Origin: Perkinsus olseni
Lineage: Eukaryota; Perkinsozoa; Perkinsida
Direction: 5' to 3'
DNA length: 25,410 bases
Assembly: GCA_013115125.1 (NCBI GenBank)
Contig: JABANN010000497.1
Location: 1-25,410, forward strand
Of this stretch, positions 10,702 through 20,244 are shown in pieces. The position numbers and the translations under genes are program-made. Numbering within the stretch: position 1 is the first letter of the stretch; each line of letters begins with the position of its first letter. Below the pieces are notes generated by a model. The model saw nothing but the letters and a program-made list of their open reading frames with translations, did no database searches and had not been told where the DNA came from.

Positions 10702-12761
10702 CATGAGTTGTCATTTCTCTCATCGATTAGTGTTTTCTCATTTCGTTATCATAGACCGGCCCGTAGTGTCGAGTTGAACCCTCACGTGGGGGTGCTCACG
10801 TGCTCAATATCTTACGGTAGTCTCGGGAGCGATGCAAACGATGGCACAGTTCGTTGCTGATTTTGAGAGGCTTGCCATCATCTGAGCACCCGTGGTTGCT
10901 CGACAGCCTCTCGTTTTCACATTCTCTCTCCCTGAGGAAAAGAAGAGAACTCGCATATAAACGAGCGTATTCGTACTCACTGCGTCTATTGCTCGCTCGC
11001 ACTTATCTAGCTAAGGAGGGATGACGTGGTGGATTTGATCACGGGCCGTGCGGTTCACGGTCAGATGCTCTGTGAATTGAGGCTCCAGTCTGAGGCGCAC
11101 AAGGCATTGGCCTCTGACGAAATTCCCTCCCGTCTCCCGTTATGGGGTCTTAGGGATTCACCGCCTCTCCTCAGTGTTGGACCGTGTGCGCGGGGGTGTC
11201 AATGAAACGTGCCGGTTATAAGCAACGCGAGCACATAGAGAAACAAGGCTGCACTCGCCGTCCCAGCACACCATGTCGTTCCGTTTGTTCTTGGTGAAAA
11301 GCACTGTTAGAGACGTACGCGTTCTAGGTCCAGCTTCCTTACAGTGAAACGGTCAGGACCCCCCTCTTGGAGGCTCACCACAGGGAGCTACTTCTGATGA
11401 ATGAGGCTACAGTCCTCCCCTACACTCGTCACCCGAGCGTCGACGAGAGGAAATATCTGGAGAGTGCGAACCTAGAACGGCCCCAACCTTCCTCAGCGTG
11501 CGTCTTCCCCTCCGTCGCCCAGCGTGAGGTTCGGGTCTTCGCTGGAATCCAGAGCTAAGTCTGACTGTTGCGGCTCGGGCTCATCTAGGAACTCACTATC
11601 GAACTGATTCGCCGAACTCCGGTTACTCTTTAGACGATCTGGCTGTGACAGTTGGACCATCGGAACCGGCGTTGGAGTCCAACGGTTGGACTATGAAGTT
11701 TATAGTATAAACTCACACACCATTGGACGCTGGGCATTATGGTGATGATGAAATTTGTTGCCAAGGGAATCTGCGACCATTTTCGAAACTTTTTCGAAGC
11801 TCCTATTGCTCCAACTGTTCCACGACACTGTGCGCCTGATTAGTCGAAGCTACGCAAAGGGCTGACCGATAATACAAGTTTATTCCCTGGAGCTCCAACG
11901 AGGGGATCCAGCCTAGGTAGAATTTATACGAATAAGTGGTAGTTGGTCCTTCATCCACCCACGGTTCGCACAAGAACTGTCTTTTGTTCGAGCGCAGTTT
12001 CCGCTGAGACGACTGAATATGGAATGAGATATTCTCCGTCACACAACTATCGACTCCACGAGAAACATACCGATCCTAAAGCGTAGCCTACGGACATGAG
12101 ACGTTACATTGTTGAACTTACATACGGCGACAACTTCTATTAGATCGCAGTTGCACTGGTGAGAGAGGCTCGATGGGACACGAATTGAACGAATGGGCCC
12201 ACAATGCGCTATTGTATCTTTCGGGTGGACGCATTAGCGCTGTGCGCGGATAGATTTTCTCCGCAATTATTTGAGTCCAAAGACTTTTGTACTCCAAGGA
12301 CTCAATTGTATGGTAAAGGTCTCAACTACCATTAGCGTCAATTATATAATGGAAACGATATTATTATAGTCGGCATGCACGTTATGCATCCTATGAGCCT
12401 TCAGTTGCTACTCCGCACGAGTACGGCGAACCTGACAACCTGCTAGCGGTATTGGGAGCTGCAGATATGATCGCAACTTGCGCTGCGGAACCTCATTTTG
12501 ACTGCTGCCGCTGGATCGATTCCTTAGCCCAGGACATAAGGAAAGGAGACTAGGATCTTAACATCTAGGATTTAGGAATTAGGACACGGTTATGACGTTA
12601 GGACGGGCGGTTAGGACGTACGGATTTCACAACACACTTTTCCGAACGTTTGGACATGTTTTTTAGGGCAACATCGTTCAGTACCTCGGGGGGTTCTCAA
12701 CAAGATGCCAATATGGTACTCTGCTTTCCGTGAGCAGCAATATAACACAGCTAGCGACTAG
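10702..12761. other. Gene-poor stretch
   Basis: Two kilobases without a convincing gene. Short open frames exist (for example 11367-11558 + and 11803-12042 -) but show no family signature. Around 12540-12640 the words TTAGGA and TTAGGACG recur in a degenerate way. Nothing else was seen. Confidence 0.4.
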
Positions 12762-12971
12762 CACTCAAGTCAATCACACATACATGGTAAAGATAAACAC
12801 GACTGTGATACACATTACAGTGATGAACATGATGCACATGATAAACACGCTAATGAAAAACTTGATAAAAATGAGCAAGCGGCTTTGATGATGGCCCGCA
12901 ATCAGATCGCACATCTTCAGCCGTTTATGTGGCAGCTTCGACAGCCTCCCAAAAAAGGCGGGAACCCCTAA
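12762..12971 (+). CDS. Candidate terminal exon, His/Asp/Lys-rich then proline tail
   Basis: Seventy codons open after a TAG at 12759-12761, which could equally be a splice acceptor (cgactag), and ending in TAA at 12969-12971. The translation begins with an alternating His/Asp/Lys region (HGKDKHDCDTHYSDEHDAHD), continues with a charged helical part (NEKLDKNEQAALMMARNQ) and ends in RQPPKKGGNP. The composition looks coding, but there is no start codon, partner exon or family match that I recognise. It may be a relic. Confidence 0.3.
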   Translation, partial: HSSQSHIHGKDKHDCDTHYSDEHDAHDKHANEKLDKNEQAALMMARNQIAHLQPFMWQLRQPPKKGGNP

Positions 12972-13389
12972 GAATGTAGATACGTAACATCAAACGCTCC
13001 CGCTATGGACACAGGACTCATCATGGGCGTAAATTATGAATCTGTGACGAGAACCCCTAGAATAGTCTTGCTCTGCTGGTTATTCTGATGTCCACTATCC
13101 TGATGTCTGACTCTTCCAAGCACAGAGCTGTATGTCAGTCCTTGCTACGATCGACTACCGCAAATTAGCTTGTATGCAGTACGAGTTATCCATTTTCAGC
13201 GCGCAAGGCATTGGTAGGGCGTCCCTATGCCACTTATTAACCTTTCCGACTTCCCGTTACCTCGGGACTTCCATAAGTGTGAAAATAAGACGAATCCACA
13301 ATTTTAAAGAGAAGACGAATCGCTAGGAGCGATTCGCTCCAGCGGCTCCTCACTGAGGGGGAATTATTTTATGAACGATCTTCTTAATC

Positions 13390-13566
13390 ATGAAACTTTC
13401 TCTATTCCCACTGACAATGTTAGTCATCATAGTGGGCCGCTGCAATGACTACCACGCAGAAAAAAACGCAGCTGCCGCGCCCAGTTCAACGCAAGTGGAG
13501 TTGAGCAAGGACACAACGATCATAAGCAGAACAATTACTATGCTCCACCCTCTCACCTATCAATGA
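13390..13566 (+). CDS. Small ORF with signal peptide (58 aa), or first exon
   Basis: ATG at 13390 and TGA at 13564-13566. The first 16-22 residues form a textbook secretion signal: MKLSLFPLTMLVIIVGRC, with basic K2, a hydrophobic core and small residues after it. The mature part is short, Ala/Ser/Thr-rich and unrecognised (KNAAAAPSSTQVELSKD). It may be a small secreted peptide, or the first exon of a larger gene using the donor-like CAAgtggag after the alanine run. A proline/glutamine-rich frame with internal stops follows at about 13630-13750. Confidence 0.35.
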   Translation: MKLSLFPLTMLVIIVGRCNDYHAEKNAAAAPSSTQVELSKDTTIISRTITMLHPLTYQ

Positions 13567-14099
13567 GACTTTCTTTCCACGCGGTGGTCCTCACGTAGAA
13601 AAAATCTCGATTATACTCAGCCCACCTCGAATGATCATCAGGAGAGTGATGGAACCTACACGATGGAATAGCCACAGCCAACGCGCCAACCCAACCGAGC
13701 AGCTCAGCCATCGCTCGGATCCCACACTCAGCCGCAGTATTTCTAGCCAACTATATCAGTTTATGCGAATAACAATGAACGAGAATGGCTCCGTCGAAAC
13801 ATAGTAGAGTTTAACACAGGGATACTATATAGCCATGGGGACTTTTATATTTATTTTTCATACAGTAGCTTTATTAAAAATGCTATGAGTGCAATAGAGG
13901 GCAGCAATTCACCCAACACTTGTGAGCTGACGCTTTATCGCGGCACTTCTCCACGACTACACTGCTGCCGAAGAAAAAGCCCACTAGAACTGAGCACATC
14001 GGTGCGACCGATTCGGTGGAAGTTCAACTAAGACGCCTCCGGGATTGGCTTTTGATCTCGCACACACCACCATCCGCCATGCGATAGTTGATTGTCAAC

Positions 14100-15786
14100 T
14101 TACGCCATATTCTCCATGATCATGATGGGCAAACCCCGAATGCCGCTAAGCGTTCCAAACTCTTGCGCGACGCAGCTCACCCGAGTGCCGTTGGTACTGA
14201 GACAAGGTCTCGTTCACGCGGGAAGAAAGATACCAAAAAACGCATCCGAGGTCGAAGCTTGCCTTCTGCGCGTTCAAAAGGTGCTAGCATCTCCTCGAGC
14301 CATATCGTATCCACTAACAACGTCGGCCCCGAGGCCTGGCTGCTCACGCCCTTCGACGGTGCCCGAACAGCGAGCGCCCACGCACTCTATGGGAGGGACA
14401 TCCGACGGACTTCGCGATTTCACCAACGTCGAGAAAAACTTGACCTGTGGCAAGGACGCTGATTTTCAGTAGAAACTCTCCTCGTGACTCACAGACTCGG
14501 AGTCGCTGGTGATGAGCGTATCCACTCCGCTAGGGCCGAGTCCAGTATGGGCGCCGATGATTGTGGCATCTCCTTCGAATATCTTCAGATCTGCGAATAC
14601 CTGCGGTGACGCTATTCAGCAACATACTGTACAAGACGGCGGCCGGCCCTACTTGTGTCAAAATCTCGTACGAGCGTTGCGGTTTTTGGCCACCGTAGAA
14701 CAGCCCGGAAGGTTTCCAGTACTGCCCGTTCACCACCGCGCGTTTAATGTAACTGGTACCGTACTTAGAGGTTTCCCTAAGATTCCAGCTGCTTGTACAA
14801 CACCAACGATATTCCCGACGAGTTGCTAGGGCTCAGCCCTTCAGGCAGCCATCAAGGTCTGAGAAATAATGTTCCTAAGGCCACGCCGAGACTAGGAAAG
14901 ATGTTCCTTATGAGCGATTATGATCATTAAAATCATGAAATTACCGGAAAACGTTGCTAGCCGTTCTGCAAGTCCAAAATTCGTTCTCACCGGGAACATT
15001 TCAAGTTTCATGATTTTATCTACCTCTTGACCTTACCAGTGTGCGCGACCTCACTCTACCATTTGACAGGGTCTAGCTAGGAAGCTCAGACGGTTTCCAA
15101 TTTACCCAAACGGCGAGCGCTTGAAAACTCAAAACGGAAGAGTGTTCCGCATGGCAGCTCCACCGTCTCACCGGGCCATTGTAATAGCCGATTTATAGAC
15201 AAGCGTTGGCACGGTCATCCTTCGGGGGTTGAATATGGGGTCCAAGTGGACGTATCTGTAAACCATGGATGTTCCGAGTGTTGGGAATGGCCTCCTCTCG
15301 TTCGTTAACAAGATAATCAAACTCGTGAGGCTCCAGCGCGTTCCTGTTCAGCTCGACATTCTCTTCATTAAATCTTCTGTAGTGCGCCATGCCGTAGGGA
15401 TTCACAGCATGGACAAAAACCTGACAGACATGCAAGTAAGAAAGGAAATCTACAATGATGGCGTCAGATTTCACCGCTCCCCGAAACGAAAGTCCCCCAA
15501 CCTTACCAAAGTTTTATCTATTTTTTTAAGGCGTCCCTCCTCCCTAGCCTGTCTTATCTGGTCCAGCAGGTAACACTGGATACCGGAGCCGCCGTAACCC
15601 TACACACCATGTACGCCAGATGTGTGCACGACACTCCCGCCTTTGGGCTCTTTCGTCGGTCGCAGGACAGCCACGTCCATGATGTACTCATCACCATACC
15701 CACTAGCGGGCACCACTTCGAATGACTTCAGCTCGAGACCGGCTTGGGTGGCTAGAGTCCTGAACTTGGTTCGAGCTACGTAGTAA
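14100..15786 (-). pseudogene. DUF2817 (M14-like zinc carboxypeptidase family) gene, decayed
   Basis: Minus-strand exons, 5' to 3': 15786-15507, 15420-15264, about 14790-14653, 14600-14493, 14444-about 14277, 14196-14100. Several introns are certain (86, 52 and 48 nt). The order of motifs matches DUF2817: SGVHGV[stop]GYGGSGIQ, FVHAVNPYGMAHYRR, NEENVELNRN, VVNGQYWKPSGLFYGG, IIGAHTGLGPSGVDTL, CVAQEFGTL. These carry the zinc ligands and the catalytic Glu of the family. The Glu of HxxE is replaced by an in-frame TAG at 15600-15602 (GAG to TAG would be one base). The reading frame also fails between about 14277 and 14196, where no GT donor fits, and near the 5' end, where the nearest ATG (about 15808) is one base out of frame. 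Family recognition is firm; the pseudogene status follows from these breaks unless the sequence contains errors. Confidence 0.82.
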
Positions 15787-16211
15787 CTACGAAGACCAAC
15801 ACATTAGTTCAAGGAGAAGACGCGTGGGGAAAAGTTGGTTAGATGGGGGGAATAAGAGGTTTCCAGATGCCAAGATCGGGCGTTTATTTATATATGGGTG
15901 ACCCAAATCTTCACACTACTGCCGTTCCAGGGCCCGAAAATTGAGTTGCGTGTTACGGCAACACGTTAAGACCCGGAGGGTCATCACCTAGCCACAAGAG
16001 TATCCACACACAACACTTCACGAGGGTCTTGTGTGAGGCTACTGGCGAGTCATGAACAATCGTCACGGAAGTTTTTTATTAGAAGAGAACCGTCGTCGTT
16101 TCTGTTCCTGCCAGGCGATAGGCTAGAACAGGATGCATCGCCGAAGTCGATCTGTCGTTGGCAAGACACGTAACGGTCCACACCGCTATAATCACAGTGA
16201 AATGACGGATT
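15787..16211. other. Stretch upstream (on the minus strand) of the DUF2817 gene
   Basis: Minus-strand TATA-like sequence (CATATATAAATAAACG) near 15884-15899 could be the old promoter of the DUF2817 gene. A small hairpin with CGTGTT/AACACG arms lies near 15948-15966. No gene seen. Confidence 0.35.
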
Positions 16212-16385
16212 ATGATTTTACTAGAATACCATCATCTCCATAAAGAGCTCGAGTTCGATTGGCCACTACTTTTCGGAAAAGAAGCATTCCGGACGTGGTG
16301 GGGTACTGCTGTCTTCGGTATCGGGGCGGCGGTCACACAGAGGCGGGTGATAGCCGCAATGCGACAACGTGAGAGCGATGAGTAG
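16212..16385 (+). CDS. Small ORF with one probable membrane helix (57 aa)
   Basis: ATG at 16212, TAG at 16383-16385. The translation reads like a small mitochondrial-type membrane protein: an amphipathic start (LHKELEFDWPLLFGKEAFR), a hydrophobic helix (WWGTAVFGIGAAV) and a basic exit (TQRRVIAAMRQRE). After the TAG the same frame stays protein-like for about 18 codons (VDEAYKHRKYDEGNY), and a donor-like GTAGGTGG overlaps the stop. An intron of 51 nt (16383-16433) would replace the end with a short tail. No family recognised. Confidence 0.33.
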   Translation: MILLEYHHLHKELEFDWPLLFGKEAFRTWWGTAVFGIGAAVTQRRVIAAMRQRESDE

Positions 16386-17162
16386 GTGGATGAGGCGTAC
16401 AAGCATCGGAAATATGATGAGGGTAACTACAGCTCACACATGAGCGTAACACAGTGATATAGTGAACAGTGTTACATCGCCTTTTAAGGCTCAAATAGGG
16501 TCCTTCCCAGTGAAGACCCGGTATCCGCTGCAGAATCAGAGCCATGTCTCGTCTCTTACAGCGAGCGAGGACGCAGCAGAGGCGAAATGCGCGGGCCCCG
16601 ACCGAATTTGTCTGTCTTCGGTGGAAAGGTGAAGTGATGGAACTGCCGGATGGACGCTCCACCCATCTCTCGGAGGGATTCCCTCCTCTCCCCGAATGTA
16701 GAGGTAGGGCATTACAATTTGCTGACTCGGTCGGAAATGGACACGGAGTCCGGGAAATCCCATAGACGCCAGGGTTGGGAGAGGCACTGAAACCAGCCAA
16801 GCACGAACCTGTAGCCTGTATCCGGGTACCGCGCGTGTGTCCCACTGTTGTTAGGGAACCTACGCTCCACGATTTCCCCTCCAAGAAAACCTTGGCTCGT
16901 TTTCTCTACACAGTAATTTCTGGGGTATCCTACTGAATACTGACTGACAAGTTCTCATCGCCTGCTCAAGGTAAGAAGCTATCAGAGATAGCGGTGTCAT
17001 TTTACTGACTCTGTCAGTGACTATTCACACTCCCAACCTCGGCATCATGGAAGTTCCATTACTCCCAATCATGACCAGCCACACACAATATAGCGATAAC
17101 TGTATGCTTTGTAATGAGAACAAGCTGATTCGGTCGTCCATGTGTCACTAGTAGTGACATAA
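16386..17162. other. Stretch with overlapping open frames, no supported gene
   Basis: Long frames are open on both strands at once (183 codons minus at 16333-16884, and others), but none shows a family motif or consistent splice signals. A 15-bp palindrome GTCACTA-G-TAGTGAC lies at 17144-17158. Confidence 0.35.
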
Positions 17163-17213
17163 ATAGCAGTGGAATTAGTCGTAGTGACTCACTACTACTA
17201 ACCTCACTGCTAT
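17163..17213. repeat. Interrupted inverted repeat (hairpin)
   Basis: Outer arms of 9 bp at 17163-17171 (ATAGCAGTG) and 17205-17213 (CACTGCTAT), with inner complementary pieces TTAGT/ACTAA and GTAGT/ACTAC. With the palindrome just before it (17144-17158), this looks like a small foldback element or a decayed MITE end. No target-site duplication was identified. Confidence 0.6.
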
Positions 17214-17435
17214 ACATTCATCCTCGAATTCATCACCTACATGGGACCTCTCTTGCGCGACACTTGACATCACATTTCAAGAATCGCAACGAGATATTTG
17301 ACATTTCACTCGTGCGTCGAACGCACTCCGGTCCAGTGACGCCGTTTGTTGCGAAGTGGCGCGAGCACCTCAATGCTCTGCATGATCTGATGAAGGTCAC
17401 TCTGGAGTTCCTCGATGCTCATCCTGGGCGGCAGA

Positions 17436-17935
17436 TTACCCGGTTTTGCTGCTAACAGAAAAAGCAGCCGCCGCTAGGATGAAGATGAAGAACTGAAGAC
17501 ACCATGCAATGGTGACCATCGCGTGATACACAACGTTGGCTTGCACGCCTTCGAAGTGCTCGCGTCGTTTGCGATAGAAATGTTTGTTTATAAGTCGAGC
17601 AAAGAAATGCAAAAAGCCAAGCCGCCCGCAACAAGCGGGAAGAATATATTACTGAGCTGCTGGCAAATGTTGAGGAACGGTGTGTGGTATCCAGTAAGAC
17701 TAGAATGATCTCAGGAAAACAGTGAAGACTGTGGTTAGTAACAACAAGCTTATGCTGTAAACTTCCCGACCATCAAGCTCCGACGGAAATGGCAGCCGCG
17801 TTGCTGCTCGAAGTTCCGTGGCGAAAAAGCTCGCATCTATTCGCGCGTGCTGCGCATTAGGATCTTCGTCATAAACCTTCTCTGCGCGGCCCTGCTTCCG
17901 CCGGTCGTCTCTGCTATAAGCAGCCTCAACTCACG
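17436..17935 (-). CDS. C-terminal part of a membrane protein (partial, uncertain)
   Basis: Reading the minus strand from about 17935 to 17701, one frame is open for about 78 codons: a charged segment (RAEKVYDEDPNAQHARIDAS), then RLPFPSELDGREVYS, then a membrane helix (ISLLLLTTVFTVFLRSF). A 49-nt GT-AG intron (17652-17700) joins it in phase to YNIFFPL. From there either the same exon continues to a stop at about 17589 (VAGGLAFCISLLDL), or a further intron (17559-17632) leads to 17558-17436 (HFEGVQANVVYHAMVTIAW, then a second helix LQFFIFILAAAAFSV). The 5' part overlaps antisense with acetyltransferase copy 1, which suggests this gene is truncated at a duplication breakpoint. No family recognised. 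Confidence 0.38.
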
Positions 17936-18767
17936 AAGCAGCCTTACCTTTGACGCATCTCAGCTTGAATATTGGTTACAGCCTGGATTCTGGCTGGAGG
18001 AGAGACGTGTGTTCCGACATGGAGCCTGGACAGTGGACGCGGTTTCGTGGGAGGGCTTAGTTCTTCATGCTCAGAAGGGCCAGGTGTGATTTGACCGTCT
18101 CTCCATAACTCATGGCGTAGCACTATCGGTCGTCAAGCGAACCCGTGTGTTTTTTAGAATGAAGTCGGCAAACTTGGATTCAGTCTAGTGAGCGTGCCAG
18201 ACTACGAAACGTGGCTTTATTTGTTTGGCCTTTTCGTGAAAGAGGAGTGGAGGAAAAAGGGAATTGCAACAGGGATGATAACGCAGCTGCTTGCATATGT
18301 GAGCGCTCTTGAGTTACCTCGCCGCGTAAGAACGTATTTTTCTAGATCATGAAGGAGCGCCCTGATGTCGTTGGTGCATACCTGGGAGTAGAACCATCAA
18401 ACGAAGCTGGCAAGCAGTTGTATGAGAAAACAGGTTTCGTTTATAAGGCGAGCGCAGCTATAATAAACGACGGTGAGTAGTCCGGTGAACTGACGGCTTC
18501 GGGAATACTTTAACAGAGGGTACTCCCAATACCGTTAGTCTAGTCCCGGGCAAGACCTGCCGCGCCGTAGTGCCTCAGAGATATATCTCAGGTAAACCTC
18601 TTCCCCTCGATGGATATGTTTTCAATTTCACTTCATCATCGGCTGCAAATTTACCGATGTACCAATCGGAGGATCTCTATCCGCACGGAATGCACCGGCT
18701 GCCCATGACCACTTACCCTCCGGATACAGCATTGTTCTTTGCTATGTTCGTCCCCAAGACTGAATAA
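17847..18767 (+). CDS. Secreted GNAT-family N-acetyltransferase, copy 1 (no ATG found)
   Basis: Member of the acetyl-CoA-dependent GNAT superfamily; substrate unknown. Exons: about 17847-18083, 18158-18298, 18346-18472, 18592-18767 (about 226 codons from 17847). A signal-peptide-like segment (NLLCAALLPPVVSA) is followed by FDASQLEYWLQP. GNAT motif A is EEWRKKGIATGMITQLLAY (the R/QxxGxA acetyl-CoA loop is RKKGIA). Motif B is VGAYLGVEP...KQLYEKTGF. The last exon encodes a tail shared by all three copies (LPLDGYVFNFTSS). The frame opens at GTG CTG CGC where copy 3 has ATG CTG CGC, and no in-frame ATG lies upstream, so the start is lost or lies in an unseen 5' exon. An alternative acceptor at 18516 for exon 4 keeps frame, but the chosen one matches copy 3. 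Confidence 0.72.
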
Positions 18768-18784
18768 CGTTGATCGATGATAAT

Positions 18785-18874
18785 GATGATGTGATGATGT
18801 GATAATGTGATAATGATAATGATGATAATGATGATGTGATGATGTGATAATGTGATAATGATAATGATGATAAT
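18785..18874 (+). repeat. 45-bp tandem repeat of GAT/AAT/GTG words, two copies
   Basis: Two identical 45-bp units (18785-18829 and 18830-18874), themselves built of GATGAT, GTGAT and AATGAT words, with partial units on both sides (about 18776-18890). The array starts 10-20 bases after the stop codon of acetyltransferase copy 1. Confidence 0.9.
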
Positions 18875-18890
18875 GATGATGTTTGTGATA

Positions 18891-20244
18891 GTCAGGGCAA
18901 TACTTATTTGAAGTTGCTCAATGCTCAGCCAGTTCCCGGCGAAGATTCCATCCTTCTGAAGGATGAAGGGTTCCTTCAATCCTTCGCATCCCGATAGATG
19001 GTCTCTTTCGAAGCCGAATGCAATCGGGGGGCGCTATCACCTCCTTGACGTCCTCGGCTCAGTCGAGGAGCCCTTGGAACGACAAAGCTGTGCTGTCGAG
19101 GGTGCGAGTAGAAAGGCCCAGTTTCAACAACTCCACAGTCTCCACAGCAACTGCTCAATAACGCAAGGTCCGAGTTCTGCTGTCAAGAGCCGAATATCAA
19201 ACCATATTCGGCAGGCAAGCTCCGCCTGACTTTCAGACAGACTGTGACAGAGTACTCCTGGTGACTGTGAGTACTCCGGGAGGAAAACAGCGCTACTTTT
19301 ATGCCAACACTGCCGATATCCCTCTGACAGACAGAGTCCGTCAGAACGCTCGAGTCTCTGGATGTGAGTCTCAGATTCCATGTGCTGGCAACCTGATTAT
19401 GTGTGTATGAGTTTATAGTCCAACGCCGGTTGTTCCGCCTTAGTCAGACTCTTGCGAATGTGCACAGTTGGAGACTTTCTGTAGGATTGACATGCGGCGC
19501 AACCAGATAGATTGTCAAGAAGCTCTGACTATGAGCTCTGCGTTGTCTTGTTCAATAAGAGAATTTTTGTTATCGGAGAACACAGAAATCTGGCCGATTC
19601 AATCTGTTAATATAGCCGTGCTGAAATGAGAAGTACTGGAAGTGGTAAACCCGTCGGACTTCATATCGACTACGGTATTCGGAGTACGTGTCTGGGGTGC
19701 CAGGTAACCTGGCCCAGGTTCGCTAGTCTGACTAGCGCACTGCAGCCGACCGGACTACAGACTGATGCCTCCTAGACTACTGTAGTTAGGAGGCATTGCT
19801 ACAGACCCCAAAAAGAATGTGACCTGATGGATTCTCGCAGACTAGCAGAACCGGCTACTTCCACGTGCATGAACTATAGTAGGGAGGGAGTAGAAGTTGA
19901 GAAATGCGAACAGTGCTACTTACAGTGCAGACCCTCCGGCATGCGAGTTGGTGCCACGGCCAGGATTCCGCAGAAGTAAGCCCGCGAGGTACATCGTGGA
20001 TAGCATCTATCCGATAGCTGCCCGACTTGCGAATTCCGCAGCGCGAAAAGAGCAGAATCGCTTCCGCGCGTCTTTCCGCGCTCTTTCGCGTACCGAATAA
20101 TTTCCGCATGGTGAGGGTCTACCAATGTGGAGTAACCCAGAATATGACTAACAGTAAGGCAAACGATACGCTGCGCATCCTGTGTTACTCCGCACCCATC
20201 TGCTCGTCATCATTCTTCCGCATGGTCCATGCAGTTGCTGAACC
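18891..20244. other. Spacer between acetyltransferase copies 1 and 2
   Basis: No gene supported. It holds several inverted repeats: GAGTACTCC twice near 19249-19281, TCTGAC/GTCAGA near 19323-19345, and a strong hairpin at 19765-19796. The last 150 bases before 20245 should contain the copy 2 promoter. Confidence 0.45.
19765..19796. repeat. Near-perfect hairpin
   Basis: Arms ATGCCTCCTA and TAGGAGGCAT (10 bp) enclose ACTAC-T-GTAGT, so almost the whole 32 bases pair with one bulged base. Possible transcript hairpin or foldback element. No T-run follows it. Confidence 0.6.

Noticed and set aside
12540-12640. Telomere-like TTAGGA words
   Set aside because: Too few and too irregular for a telomeric tract; they sit inside unique sequence.
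14092-14472. + strand frames of about 125 codons
   Set aside because: They are the reverse of DUF2817 exons on the minus strand, which carry recognisable motifs.
16333-16884. Longest uninterrupted frame in the window (183 codons, minus strand)
   Set aside because: Cys/Ser/Arg/His-rich, with no motif and no splice context, and two other frames are open across the same place. It looks like chance in GC-balanced DNA.
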